A stretch of 13,580 nt of DNA from JAHBXC01 sp964350875 (lineage in GTDB: Bacteria > Planctomycetota > Phycisphaerae > Phycisphaerales > UBA1924). Position numbers and translations under genes: made by a program. The stretch lies in NCBI GenBank assembly GCA_964350875.1, contig CAYGLT010000066.1, positions 1-13,580 of the forward strand. The letters are read 5' to 3'. The notes under the pieces are model-generated. The model worked only from the letters and a program-made list of their open reading frames with translations. It was not told the origin of the DNA and ran no database searches. This document shows positions 1 through 7,939 of this stretch, piece after piece (positions within the stretch are counted from its first letter, which is position 1; every line of letters starts with the position of its first letter).

Positions 1-1721
<1,721 letters not shown>

Positions 1722-1726
1722 GCGCA

Positions 1727-1732
1727 CTCCTT
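1727..1732 (-). promoter_or_regulatory. Ribosome binding site of hutU
   Basis: On the minus strand AAGGAG lies five bases before the hutU ATG at 1721. It is one of the few strong Shine-Dalgarno sequences in the window and fixes the start codon. Confidence 0.75.
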
Positions 1733-1794
1733 CGGTCTTGCGGTCGCCCCTCGGCGGAACACACGGCCGGACGGGACTGCTCACTGATTCCAAC

Positions 1795-1823
1795 AAACTA
1801 TGCCGTCTATCGGCAAAGCACAA
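1795..1823 (-). promoter_or_regulatory. Candidate hutU promoter with a dyad in its spacer
   Basis: Minus strand: TTGTGC (1823-1818), 17 bases, then TAGTTT (1800-1795). Each hexamer matches the sigma-70 consensus at only 3 of 6 positions, but the spacing is ideal and this is the most AT-rich patch of the spacer. It would give a leader of about 65 bases ending in the AAGGAG site. A dyad, TGCCG-N5-CGGCA (1801-1815), lies wholly inside the -35/-10 spacer and could be an operator. The call rests on pattern only. Confidence 0.3.
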
Positions 1824-1855
1824 CCGGAACATCGGGGAGTTTGTGCGCACGAAAG

Positions 1856-1882
1856 CACCGACGGCGCGGCGCGTCGTCGGTG
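1856..1882 (-). terminator. Strong hairpin between the peroxiredoxin-like gene and hutU
   Basis: Arms 1856-1867 (CACCGACGGCGC) and 1871-1882 (GCGTCGTCGGTG) pair over 12 positions with one G-U, leaving a three-base loop. It starts 55 bases after the stop of the peroxiredoxin-like gene on the minus strand and is followed in that direction by GCTTTCG, with no real T-run. It may terminate or attenuate the hutH-peroxiredoxin transcript before hutU, or protect a 3' end. The fold is plain in the sequence; the role is inferred. Confidence 0.5.
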
Positions 1883-1937
1883 GATCGAGTGTGTGGGATG
1901 GGTTTCGCGCCCCGGGACGCGGCGCGTTCGGGAGAAA

Positions 1938-2585
1938 TCAGTGGCCGGAGTCGGACACTTCGCGGAGCGACTTGAGCACTTCCGGGATGGGGGCGCGCTG
2001 CTTGTAGTCCCAGTCGGCCCAGGCGTACTGGATGACGCCGTTGGAGTCGATGATGAAGGTGGCCGGGGCGGGGAGGTCCCACTCGCCGTTGGCGTTGTTT
2101 GTCTCAAGGTCGATGCCGTAGCCCTTGTACTTCTTCGTCGTTTTCTCGTCGAGCGAGAACGCGACCTTGAAGGCGCGGCTGACATCGCCCGTGGTGTCGG
2201 AGAGCACGCGCAGGTTGGGCGAGTGCTTCATGGAGGTGGTCTTGGCCGCCTCGGGCTTTTCCATCGTCAGGGCGACGAAGGTGGCGCCGAGCGAGTCGAC
2301 CTCGCTGAGTTTGGGCTCCCACTTCGCGAGTTCCTTGGTGCAGTACGGGCACCAACCGCCGCGGTAGAAGGTGACGACGACGGGGCCGTCGGCCCAGAGC
2401 GATTCGAGGGAAACGGCCTCGTTGGTCGCCGTGCGCACGGTGAGGTTGGCGGGCGCGTGATCGCCGACGGCGAGGCCGGGCTTGTCGGTCTTGGGATCGA
2501 GGTTCTTGTCGTTCACGGGGCTGCCGAACGCGGCGAACGATATCGCGACGCCCGCCGCGACCGAGGTGAGGCGCTTGAGAGACAT
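1938..2585 (-). CDS. Peroxiredoxin-like (AhpC/TSA, thioredoxin-fold) protein with N-terminal signal
   Basis: A 215-residue thioredoxin-fold protein of the AhpC/TSA peroxiredoxin-like group, expected to reduce peroxides or exchange thiols outside the cytoplasm. Residues 1-22 (two positive charges, then SVAAGVAISFAAF) look like a signal peptide or membrane anchor. The thioredoxin-fold part starts near PGLAVGDHAPANLTV (36-50). The active-site block is FYRGGWCPYC (73-82), giving a CxxC pair at Cys79 and Cys82. This block is typical of the peroxiredoxin-like branch and differs from the PxxxTxxC of classical 2-Cys peroxiredoxins. LPAPATFIIDSNG (171-183) is the strand with the cis-Pro region. The ATG at 2585 was preferred over one at 2636 because AGGAG stands eight bases before it and it begins the signal directly. 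It lies between hutH and hutU on the same strand, which is unusual. The exact substrate cannot be read from sequence. Confidence 0.88.
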   Translation of the reverse strand: MSLKRLTSVAAGVAISFAAFGSPVNDKNLDPKTDKPGLAVGDHAPANLTVRTATNEAVSLESLWADGPVVVTFYRGGWCPYCTKELAKWEPKLSEVDSLGATFVALTMEKPEAAKTTSMKHSPNLRVLSDTTGDVSRAFKVAFSLDEKTTKKYKGYGIDLETNNANGEWDLPAPATFIIDSNGVIQYAWADWDYKQRAPIPEVLKSLREVSDSGH

Positions 2586-2593
2586 AAGGCGAA

Positions 2594-2598
2594 CTCCT
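2594..2598 (-). promoter_or_regulatory. Ribosome binding site of the peroxiredoxin-like gene
   Basis: AGGAG on the minus strand, eight bases before the ATG at 2585. It decides for this start over the upstream in-frame ATG at 2636. Confidence 0.65.
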
Positions 2599-2618
2599 GA
2601 GGGGATTGCGTGGCTATC

Positions 2619-2634
2619 GCCCGCGATCGCGGGC
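2619..2634. repeat. Perfect 16-base palindrome in the hutH-peroxiredoxin spacer
   Basis: GCCCGCGATCGCGGGC reads the same on both strands and lies in the 80-base gap between hutH and the peroxiredoxin-like gene. As RNA it would make a six-base-pair stem with a GATC loop. There is no T-run on either side, so it fits an operator, an mRNA processing or stability element, or a chance GC-rich palindrome. Confidence 0.5.
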
Positions 2635-2665
2635 ATGTCTCTGACAACGCGGGAGCGGGTCGCGG

Positions 2666-4216
2666 TTATTCCGTGAACGCATCAGCGAAGCGGCCATTGC
2701 GGATCAGGGTCCGGATGGCCGCGAGGTCGGGCGAGAAGGTGCGGTCGGCGGTGATGGGGGGGGAGACCTCGCGCACGATCGAGAACGCGCGTTCGACGCC
2801 CTTGCCCGAGCGCAGGGGGCGGTGGTGGTCGATCGCCTCGGTGGCGGTGAGGAGTTCGACGGAGACCACATGCTCGGCGAGTTCGACGGCGCGTCGCGCC
2901 TTGGCGGCCGAGCGCGGGCCGTACGAGTTGTAGTCCTCGGTCCCTGCGCAGGTGGGAACATTCACCACGCTTGCCGGGTTCGCGAGCCCGGCGAGTTCGT
3001 TCACGCACGCGGCGGCGGCGTACTGGGGGATCATCAACCCGCTGTGCAGGCCCGGCTTGGGACTGAGGAACATGGGCAGGGGGTTCTGGTCGTCCGATGC
3101 GCCGGTGATGAAGTAGACGCGCCGCTCGGAGATGCCCGAGAGGTGCGCGAGCGCGATCGCGAGTGTGTCGAGGGGGATCGCGATGGGCATGCCGTGGAAG
3201 CAGCCGGCCGAGACGATCGAGGTCGAGGCTTCGCCCCGGCTCGGGTCGCCCGCGGTCTCGAAGACGAGCGGGTTGTCTGTGACGGCGCCGAGTTCGCGCT
3301 CGATGGCGCCGCGCGCGAAGTCGATGAGGTCGACGGCCGCGCCGAGGACGATCGGCGCACAGCGGAAGGAGTAGGGGTCCTGCACGCGAGGGTCGTTCTC
3401 GCGATGGCTGGTGACGATCTGGCTTCCGGCGAGCAGGTCGCGCAGGCGCTCGGCGACGAGCGCCGGGCCCGGCTGGTTGCGCGCCACATACACGCGCGGG
3501 TCGAGGAAGGCGTCGGTGGCTTTCGCGCCGTCGTTGGCCATCGCGTTGGCGCAGAGTGCGGCGTCGAGAAGTCGGTCGATGTCGCGGATGAGCAGCGCGC
3601 CCTCGGCGGTCATCAGGTGCGTGCCGTTGAGCAGACCAAGCCCTTCTTTGGCTTCGAGATCAAGCGACTGCACGCCGGCGTCGCGCAGCGCGTCCGCGGC
3701 GGGGACGCGCTTGCCGTTTACGAAGGCGTCGCCCTCACCCATGAGTGAGAGGATCGCGTGGGCGAGGGGGGCGAGATCGCCCGAAGCGCCGACCGAACCG
3801 ATCGAGGGGACGACGGGGGTGATGCCCGCGTTGAGCGCCTGCACGATGCGCTGGACAGTCTCGACGCGCACGCCCGAGCGGCCGCGGCTGAGCGAGCCCA
3901 CGAGCACGGTGAGCATGGCGCGGACCGTCTCTTCGGGAAGCGGATCGCCCACGCCGCTCGCGTGGCTCCGCACGAGGTTGCGCTGGAGTTCCTGCAGGCC
4001 GGTCGTGTCGATGCGCTTGTGGGCGAACTTCCCGAATCCGGTGTTCACGCCGTAGATCGGATCGCCGGTTCGTGTCGCTGCTTCGAGGATGCTCCGGGAG
4101 GCGGAGATCGCTTTGAGGGCGGCCTCAGAGAGTTCGAGCGGGGCGTGGCCGCGGGCGACCGCCTCGACCTGCTCGGGGGTAAGTGGGGCGGTGGAAACGG
4201 CGACCGTGGTGGGCAT
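2666..4216 (-). CDS. hutH: Histidine ammonia-lyase (histidase)
   Basis: First enzyme of histidine breakdown: cytosolic, removes ammonia from L-histidine to give urocanate. 516 residues, the usual length. The MIO cofactor-forming triad Ala144-Ser145-Gly146 lies in GSVGASGDLAPLAH, and YGVNTGFGKF (55-64) carries the conserved Tyr55. Other family blocks are QRNLVRSHASGVG (78-90), LLNGTH, QDPYSFRCAP, TDNPL, the Q-N pair in SDDQNPLP, and EDYNSYG. No Shine-Dalgarno is seen before the ATG at 4216. Instead TTGCCA-N17-AACACT ends five bases before it, so the mRNA may be leaderless. It heads the minus-strand hut block, followed 80 bases later by the peroxiredoxin-like gene, and diverges from a membrane protein gene. 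A run of eight G (C in the coding strand) at 2756-2763 lies near the C-terminus but the frame stays intact. Confidence 0.97.
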   Translation of the reverse strand: MPTTVAVSTAPLTPEQVEAVARGHAPLELSEAALKAISASRSILEAATRTGDPIYGVNTGFGKFAHKRIDTTGLQELQRNLVRSHASGVGDPLPEETVRAMLTVLVGSLSRGRSGVRVETVQRIVQALNAGITPVVPSIGSVGASGDLAPLAHAILSLMGEGDAFVNGKRVPAADALRDAGVQSLDLEAKEGLGLLNGTHLMTAEGALLIRDIDRLLDAALCANAMANDGAKATDAFLDPRVYVARNQPGPALVAERLRDLLAGSQIVTSHRENDPRVQDPYSFRCAPIVLGAAVDLIDFARGAIERELGAVTDNPLVFETAGDPSRGEASTSIVSAGCFHGMPIAIPLDTLAIALAHLSGISERRVYFITGASDDQNPLPMFLSPKPGLHSGLMIPQYAAAACVNELAGLANPASVVNVPTCAGTEDYNSYGPRSAAKARRAVELAEHVVSVELLTATEAIDHHRPLRSGKGVERAFSIVREVSPPITADRTFSPDLAAIRTLIRNGRFADAFTE

Positions 4217-4221
4217 GGCGC

Positions 4222-4250
4222 AGTGTTCGGGCTGCAGGGCCGTTTGGCAA
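4222..4250 (-). promoter_or_regulatory. Candidate hutH promoter, probably leaderless
   Basis: Minus strand: TTGCCA (4250-4245, five of six to TTGACA), exactly 17 bases, then AACACT (4227-4222, three of six to TATAAT), then five bases to the hutH ATG. A start site at the usual distance would fall on or next to the ATG. The -35 and spacing are good; the -10 is weak. Confidence 0.4.
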
Positions 4251-4269
4251 GCGGACAGACCGATTCCGT

Positions 4270-4298
4270 TTGCTTCCGGGGCCTCGTGCGGGTATCAC
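4270..4298 (+). promoter_or_regulatory. Candidate promoter of the membrane protein gene, probably leaderless
   Basis: Plus strand: TTGCTT (4270-4275), 17 bases, TATCAC (4293-4298), then six bases to the ATG at 4305. It mirrors the divergent hutH promoter in layout, so the 88-base gap seems to hold two back-to-back promoters. Hexamer matches are partial (three and four of six). Confidence 0.35.
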
Positions 4299-4304
4299 CC
4301 ACGC

Positions 4305-5156
4305 ATGGTGCGATCCGCCTTGATGTGGACGGTCTTGGCCGCCTGCCTGTTCGCCGTCGGCCCGGCGCTGGTGTGGCTGTCGCCGCGCCTCGCGGGCGGG
4401 GACGGCGGCCCGGGTTGGACATTCCTCGCGAGCGACGCGCCGGCTCTGGGCGGCGTGGTTCTCCTCGTGACTGTTTCAATCGCGATGGTGTGCGGAATCG
4501 CGGCCTCGAAGTTCCTCGGCCTCAGGGCCGGGCTCGGCGCGGTGGGCATGACGCTCGTCGCGCCCGCGATTCAGGGCGGGACGATTGTCGAAGTCCTGCG
4601 CTGGACGAACGCTCCGGGGATCTTCGCGACCCTCGCGGTGGAAGGCGCGATCCTGGCTGCGCTGGGATTCGTCGGCGCGCTGCTGATGGTCCGCGTGGCG
4701 CTGCGCGACGATCCGATGTCGCCCGCAGAGCGCCAGGAGCGATCGAGGGGTCACCTGAACGAAGGTCTCATCGGTCTCGCGGCCGCGGTCAGCGTGGGCG
4801 CGATCGCGGGCTGGGTGCTTGCCCGTGAACCGTTGAAGGGTCAGATGCTCGCGGCCGGGTTCGCCGCGGGCGCCGCCGGAATGGGCGTCGCGCGGATCAT
4901 CGCGCCCCGTGCGCCGATCCCTGCGGTCGTGCTCGGCGTGCTGCTGCTCGGCGTTGTGGGACCGGTTCTGGGGTATGTCCTCGCGGGGAGCGGCGCGCTG
5001 GCGGCGGCGTACGAGCAGCGTCTCCCGGCGATCTCGACACCCACGCCCATCGACTGGATCACCGGCGCGATGCTCGGCATGCCGCTCGGGCTCTCGTGGT
5101 CGCTCTCGGTGCTCGAGAAGCGGGCGGAGAAGCGCGTCGGGCCGGCGGCGGCCTGA
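4305..5156 (+). CDS. Multi-pass inner membrane protein of unknown function
   Basis: 283 residues, not recognised. It is very hydrophobic, rich in Ala, Gly, Val and Leu, with about seven or eight likely membrane segments: roughly 6-25, 47-67, 74-92, 105-130, 152-173, 180-200, 204-230 and 248-270. A charged cytoplasmic-type loop at 131-150 (LRDDPMSPAERQERSRGH) divides it into halves, and a basic tail (EKRAEKR, 271-277) ends it. No catalytic or transporter motif is visible. The ATG at 4305 was chosen because the first segment starts directly after it and a -10-like hexamer lies six bases upstream. The same frame is open from 4089, but that stretch overlaps the start of hutH on the other strand and does not look like protein. 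It stands between divergent hutH and folE2; context gives no function. Confidence 0.8.
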   Translation: MVRSALMWTVLAACLFAVGPALVWLSPRLAGGDGGPGWTFLASDAPALGGVVLLVTVSIAMVCGIAASKFLGLRAGLGAVGMTLVAPAIQGGTIVEVLRWTNAPGIFATLAVEGAILAALGFVGALLMVRVALRDDPMSPAERQERSRGHLNEGLIGLAAAVSVGAIAGWVLAREPLKGQMLAAGFAAGAAGMGVARIIAPRAPIPAVVLGVLLLGVVGPVLGYVLAGSGALAAAYEQRLPAISTPTPIDWITGAMLGMPLGLSWSLSVLEKRAEKRVGPAAA

Positions 5157-5232
5157 ATCCGGCCCGATCGACGATCCGAAGCCGTGGATGCCCCCAGCCG
5201 GCGGGATCGTTCCGTTGGCGGCGCCGTGCACC

Positions 5233-5238
5233 TAGAGT
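5233..5238 (+). promoter_or_regulatory. Candidate -10 element of folE2
   Basis: TAGAGT (TAnnnT form) lies eight bases before the folE2 ATG, with no Shine-Dalgarno between, which suggests a leaderless transcript. It contains the only CTAG I noticed in the window. No convincing -35 lies 17 bases upstream. Confidence 0.35.
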
Positions 5239-5246
5239 CCACCCAG

Positions 5247-6053
5247 ATGAGCAGCACGACACCAGCCGGTTCGGCCATCCCCGATGTTCAGAGCAAGCAC
5301 GACGCGCGGCAGATCGCGATCGACCGCGTGGGCGTCAAAAATGTGACCTATCCCTTCGTGCTTCACACGCCCGAAGGGGGCGAGCAGCCCACGGTCGCCT
5401 CGATCAACATGTATGTGGCCCTTCCCCATCACCAGAAGGGCACGCATATGAGCCGGTTCCTCGAGGTGCTCAACGAGCACAACTCGGCGCCGATCAAGCC
5501 CGAGGAGATCCCTCTGGTGGCTCGTCGCGTGAAGGAGCGGCTCGAGGCTGAGCAGGCCCATATCGAACTGGCGTTCACCTACTTCATCAAGAAGTTGGCG
5601 CCCGTGACCAAGATGCCCGGGCTCATGGACTACAAGGTCACCTTCGAGTGCACCGCCAACAGCCACGAGGACTTCGTGATCGGCGTCAAGGCGCCCGCCA
5701 CGAGTCTGTGCCCGTGCTCGAAAGAGATCAGCGAGTACGGCGCGCACAACCAGCGCTGTGAGATCGAGGCGAAGGTCCGCTTCAAGGGCACGCTCTGGAT
5801 CGAGGATCTGGCGAAGATGATCGAACTGGCCGCCAGCGAGCAGGTCTACGCGGTCCTCAAGCGTCCCGACGAGAAGCATGTGACCGAGAAGGCGTACGAC
5901 AACCCCAAGTTCGTGGAGGACATCGTCCGCGATCTGGCCCTCGCGCTGGATCAGGACGACCGGATCACCTGGTACTCGATCAACAGCGAGAACTACGAGT
6001 CGATCCACAGCCACAACGCCTACGCCCAGATCACCCGCGACAAGCGGGACTGA
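5247..6053 (+). CDS. folE2: GTP cyclohydrolase FolE2 (type IB)
   Basis: Converts GTP to 7,8-dihydroneopterin triphosphate, the entry step to tetrahydrofolate and also to queuosine; cytosolic, metal-dependent. 268 residues, normal for the family. Signature regions: SINMYVALPHHQKGTHMSRF (52-71), FECTANSHEDFVIGVKAP (133-150), and ATSLCPCSKEISEYGAHNQR (151-170), which holds the metal-binding active-site Cys155 and His167. The block RPDEKHVTEKAYDNPKFVED (206-225) carries the acidic metal ligand, and ENYESIHSHNAYA (248-260) closes the protein. The ATG at 5247 was preferred over the in-frame ATG at 5184 because family proteins start near here and TAGAGT lies just upstream. FolE2 is often the zinc-independent stand-in for FolE1 and is zinc-regulated in many bacteria; I see no clear Zur-type operator here. 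The neighbours are not folate genes. Confidence 0.97.
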   Translation: MSSTTPAGSAIPDVQSKHDARQIAIDRVGVKNVTYPFVLHTPEGGEQPTVASINMYVALPHHQKGTHMSRFLEVLNEHNSAPIKPEEIPLVARRVKERLEAEQAHIELAFTYFIKKLAPVTKMPGLMDYKVTFECTANSHEDFVIGVKAPATSLCPCSKEISEYGAHNQRCEIEAKVRFKGTLWIEDLAKMIELAASEQVYAVLKRPDEKHVTEKAYDNPKFVEDIVRDLALALDQDDRITWYSINSENYESIHSHNAYAQITRDKRD

Positions 6054-6055
6054 GC

Positions 6056-6068
6056 CGGGCGTCGCCCG
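6056..6068 (+). terminator. Weak hairpin just after folE2
   Basis: CGGGC-GTC-GCCCG, a five-base-pair stem beginning three bases after the folE2 stop, without a T-run. It could mark the end of the folE2 transcript, but such short GC hairpins are common at this base composition. Confidence 0.2.
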
Positions 6069-6089
6069 CCATCCGGGCCGCGCGCACGC

Positions 6090-6095
6090 TATGCT
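6090..6095 (+). promoter_or_regulatory. Candidate -10 element of the amidotransferase gene
   Basis: TATGCT (TAnnnT, four of six to TATAAT) lies nine bases before the ATG at 6105, and no Shine-Dalgarno is present. The spacing predicts transcription starting at or just before the ATG. No clear -35 is visible. Confidence 0.35.
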
Positions 6096-6104
6096 CTTCG
6101 CGCT

Positions 6105-6839
6105 ATGGCGATCATCGTTCTTCAGCACGACGACCGGAACACCGCGGGCCGCCTGGGTCTGACCCTTCGCGACCACGGTTTCAAACTCGACATCCGCAAA
6201 CTCCACCGCGGCGACCCCGTCCCCGACGATCTCAACGATGTCGACGGCGTGATCTCGCTCGGGGGTAAGCCGAATGTCGATGACTCGCGCGACGACCACC
6301 CGTGGATCGACGCCGAACTCGCGTTCCTGCGCATGGCCCACGACGCCTCGCTCCCCGTCGTAGGTATCTGCCTGGGCCACCAGATGATCGCCGCGGCCCT
6401 GGGCGGCGAGGTCGCCAAGTGCGACAAGCCCGAGGCGGGCTTCGTGAAGGTCTGGCTCACGCCCCCGGCGCACACCGACGAGGTCTTCGCGGGCATCGCG
6501 TGGGACTCGCCCCAGTTCGAAACGCATGGCTACGAAGTCACGAAAGCGCCCCCCGGCGCGGTCGTGCTCGCGTCGTCCTCGAAGTGCAAGATTCAGGCGT
6601 TCAAGGCCGGCATGCGCACCTATGGGTTCCAGTACCACTTCGAACTGGACCGCGAGGACATCGCCCGCTTCGTGCGCGAGGGCAAGCAGTCGTTCTACGA
6701 CGCGGGCCTGACCTTCGACGATGTCAGCAAGCAGGCGGACCGCGACTATCCGATGTTCGCGCGGCTGGGCGACCGGCTGTGCGTGAATCTCGCCGCGTAC
6801 ATCTTCACCCTCGAGATGGCGCCCCGCGCGTACTCCTGA
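6105..6839 (+). CDS. Class I glutamine amidotransferase-like protein
   Basis: A free-standing 244-residue class I (triad) glutamine amidotransferase domain, related to the GMP synthase amidotransferase group. The nucleophile elbow GICLGHQ (87-93) gives Cys89, and GFQYHFELD (174-182) supplies His178 and Glu180, so the catalytic triad is complete. DGVISLGGKPNVDD (47-60) matches the oxyanion-strand region. Such proteins release ammonia from glutamine for a partner enzyme, or hydrolyse gamma-glutamyl compounds; the acceptor is unknown. The last 60 residues (fairly acidic, then FARLGDRLCVNLAAYIF) form a helical tail beyond the core. No synthetase partner is adjacent. The next gene, a DNA glycosylase, begins 22 bases later and is probably co-transcribed. 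The start is the first ATG of the frame near a TATGCT element; there is no Shine-Dalgarno. Confidence 0.85.
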   Translation: MAIIVLQHDDRNTAGRLGLTLRDHGFKLDIRKLHRGDPVPDDLNDVDGVISLGGKPNVDDSRDDHPWIDAELAFLRMAHDASLPVVGICLGHQMIAAALGGEVAKCDKPEAGFVKVWLTPPAHTDEVFAGIAWDSPQFETHGYEVTKAPPGAVVLASSSKCKIQAFKAGMRTYGFQYHFELDREDIARFVREGKQSFYDAGLTFDDVSKQADRDYPMFARLGDRLCVNLAAYIFTLEMAPRAYS

Positions 6840-6861
6840 GCGGATTCGTCGAGGTCGAGGC

Positions 6862-7935
6862 GTGGGCTCACGGCTGACCATCCTGCCCCCGGATGACTAT
6901 GTGCTCCCGCGCGATGTGTGCTCGTACGGGTACTTTCTGCTCGCTCCCAACCGCTGGAATCCGACGAACCGAACGCTGACCCGTCCGCTCGACCTCGAAG
7001 GCGGAGTCGCGACGGTCACGATCTCGCAGCGCGGCGCCATGGATGACCCGAAGCGTGCGCGCCACGGCGGCTATCGCTGGGCGTGCGCGGGCGAACCCAT
7101 CGAGGTGATGGCCGATCGCAAACTGTCGCGCGGCGAGGCGTCCGAAGCCAAACGCCAGATCGCTCGCATGCTCGCGCTCGACGGGGACAACCTCCACGAA
7201 TTCCACGCCCTCGACAAGCGGGCTCGCGCGACCGGGCACGGCCGACTCTTCCGCAGTCCCACGCTCTTTGAAGATGTCATCAAGACGGTGACCAGTTGTA
7301 ATGTCGCGTGGACGAGCACGATCCGCATGAACCAGCGGCTGTGCGAGGTCGTCCACCCCGCGTTCCCGTCAGCGCCGCAGATGGCTCGCCGCAGACCAAG
7401 CACCCTCCGGGCGCGGTGCTCGGTCGGGTATCGCGACAAGCGGATGGTCGAACTCGCGCGGCTCTTCGCCGCCGGCAAGGTCGATGAGCAATGGCTCGCC
7501 GACCCGGCCGTGCCGGACGCCGAGGTCTTCAAGTTCCTCGTGGGGCTCCCCGGGCTCGGCCCGTACTCCGCGGCGAATGTGATGCAACTCATCGGGCGGT
7601 ACGAGCGGCTCCCGATCGACACCGAGACCTACCGACACGCCCGAACCGTGCTGGGCATGGAAGGCACGGACGCGAAACTTCACAAACTGGTCGAGGCCCA
7701 CTACGCCCCGTTCGGCCGCCACAAGTTCCGCCGCTACTGGTTCGAACTCTGGGAGTTCTACGAGGCCAAGCGCGGCCCGGCGTGGACCTGGGACCCCGAC
7801 ACGACCGGCAAGACCTTCACCGCTTCGGCGCTGAAGGACGACGCAGACTCGACGGACGAGGGCGACGACCGCCCACCGGGGGTGCCCAAGAAGCCGCGCA
7901 AAAAGCCCTCGCCCCGGGCGTCCCGCCGGGCGTGA
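6862..7935 (+). CDS. Helix-hairpin-helix (HhH-GPD) DNA glycosylase, AlkA/OGG1-like
   Basis: A probable base-excision repair glycosylase of 357 residues. The N-terminal part (about 1-120) resembles the AlkA/OGG1 leading domain; the HhH-GPD core spans about 130-305. The hairpin motif GLPGLGPYSAANV (228-240) is followed by LPIDTET (250-256), in which Asp253 is the expected catalytic aspartate. The position where OGG1 and Nth carry the Schiff-base lysine appears to be Tyr235, which suggests a monofunctional enzyme like AlkA. No C-terminal four-cysteine iron-sulphur cluster is present, so it is not Nth or MutY. A Pro/Lys/Arg-rich tail (340-357, VPKKPRKKPSPRASRRA) may bind DNA. The GTG at 6862 is the start chosen: it lies 22 bases after the amidotransferase stop, with a weak GAGG four bases before. 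The damaged base recognised cannot be read from sequence. Confidence 0.85.
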   Translation: MGSRLTILPPDDYVLPRDVCSYGYFLLAPNRWNPTNRTLTRPLDLEGGVATVTISQRGAMDDPKRARHGGYRWACAGEPIEVMADRKLSRGEASEAKRQIARMLALDGDNLHEFHALDKRARATGHGRLFRSPTLFEDVIKTVTSCNVAWTSTIRMNQRLCEVVHPAFPSAPQMARRRPSTLRARCSVGYRDKRMVELARLFAAGKVDEQWLADPAVPDAEVFKFLVGLPGLGPYSAANVMQLIGRYERLPIDTETYRHARTVLGMEGTDAKLHKLVEAHYAPFGRHKFRRYWFELWEFYEAKRGPAWTWDPDTTGKTFTASALKDDADSTDEGDDRPPGVPKKPRKKPSPRASRRA

Positions 7936-7939
7936 TGAA

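Noticed and set aside
2586..2636. Longer N-terminus for the peroxiredoxin-like protein from the ATG at 2636
   Set aside because: It would bury the signal peptide behind 17 residues and ignores the AGGAG site placed for the ATG at 2585.
4089..4304. Longer N-terminus for the membrane protein gene
   Set aside because: It would overlap the start of hutH and its promoter, and the extra residues do not resemble the rest of the protein.
5184..5246. Longer N-terminus for folE2 from the ATG at 5184
   Set aside because: The added 21 residues have no family similarity that I know of, and a -10-like TAGAGT lies inside the stretch.
5157..5246. Possible riboswitch or Zur operator before folE2
   Set aside because: The 90-base spacer shows no clear structured leader and no AT-rich Zur-type palindrome; the putative promoter lies next to the ATG, leaving no room for a leader.
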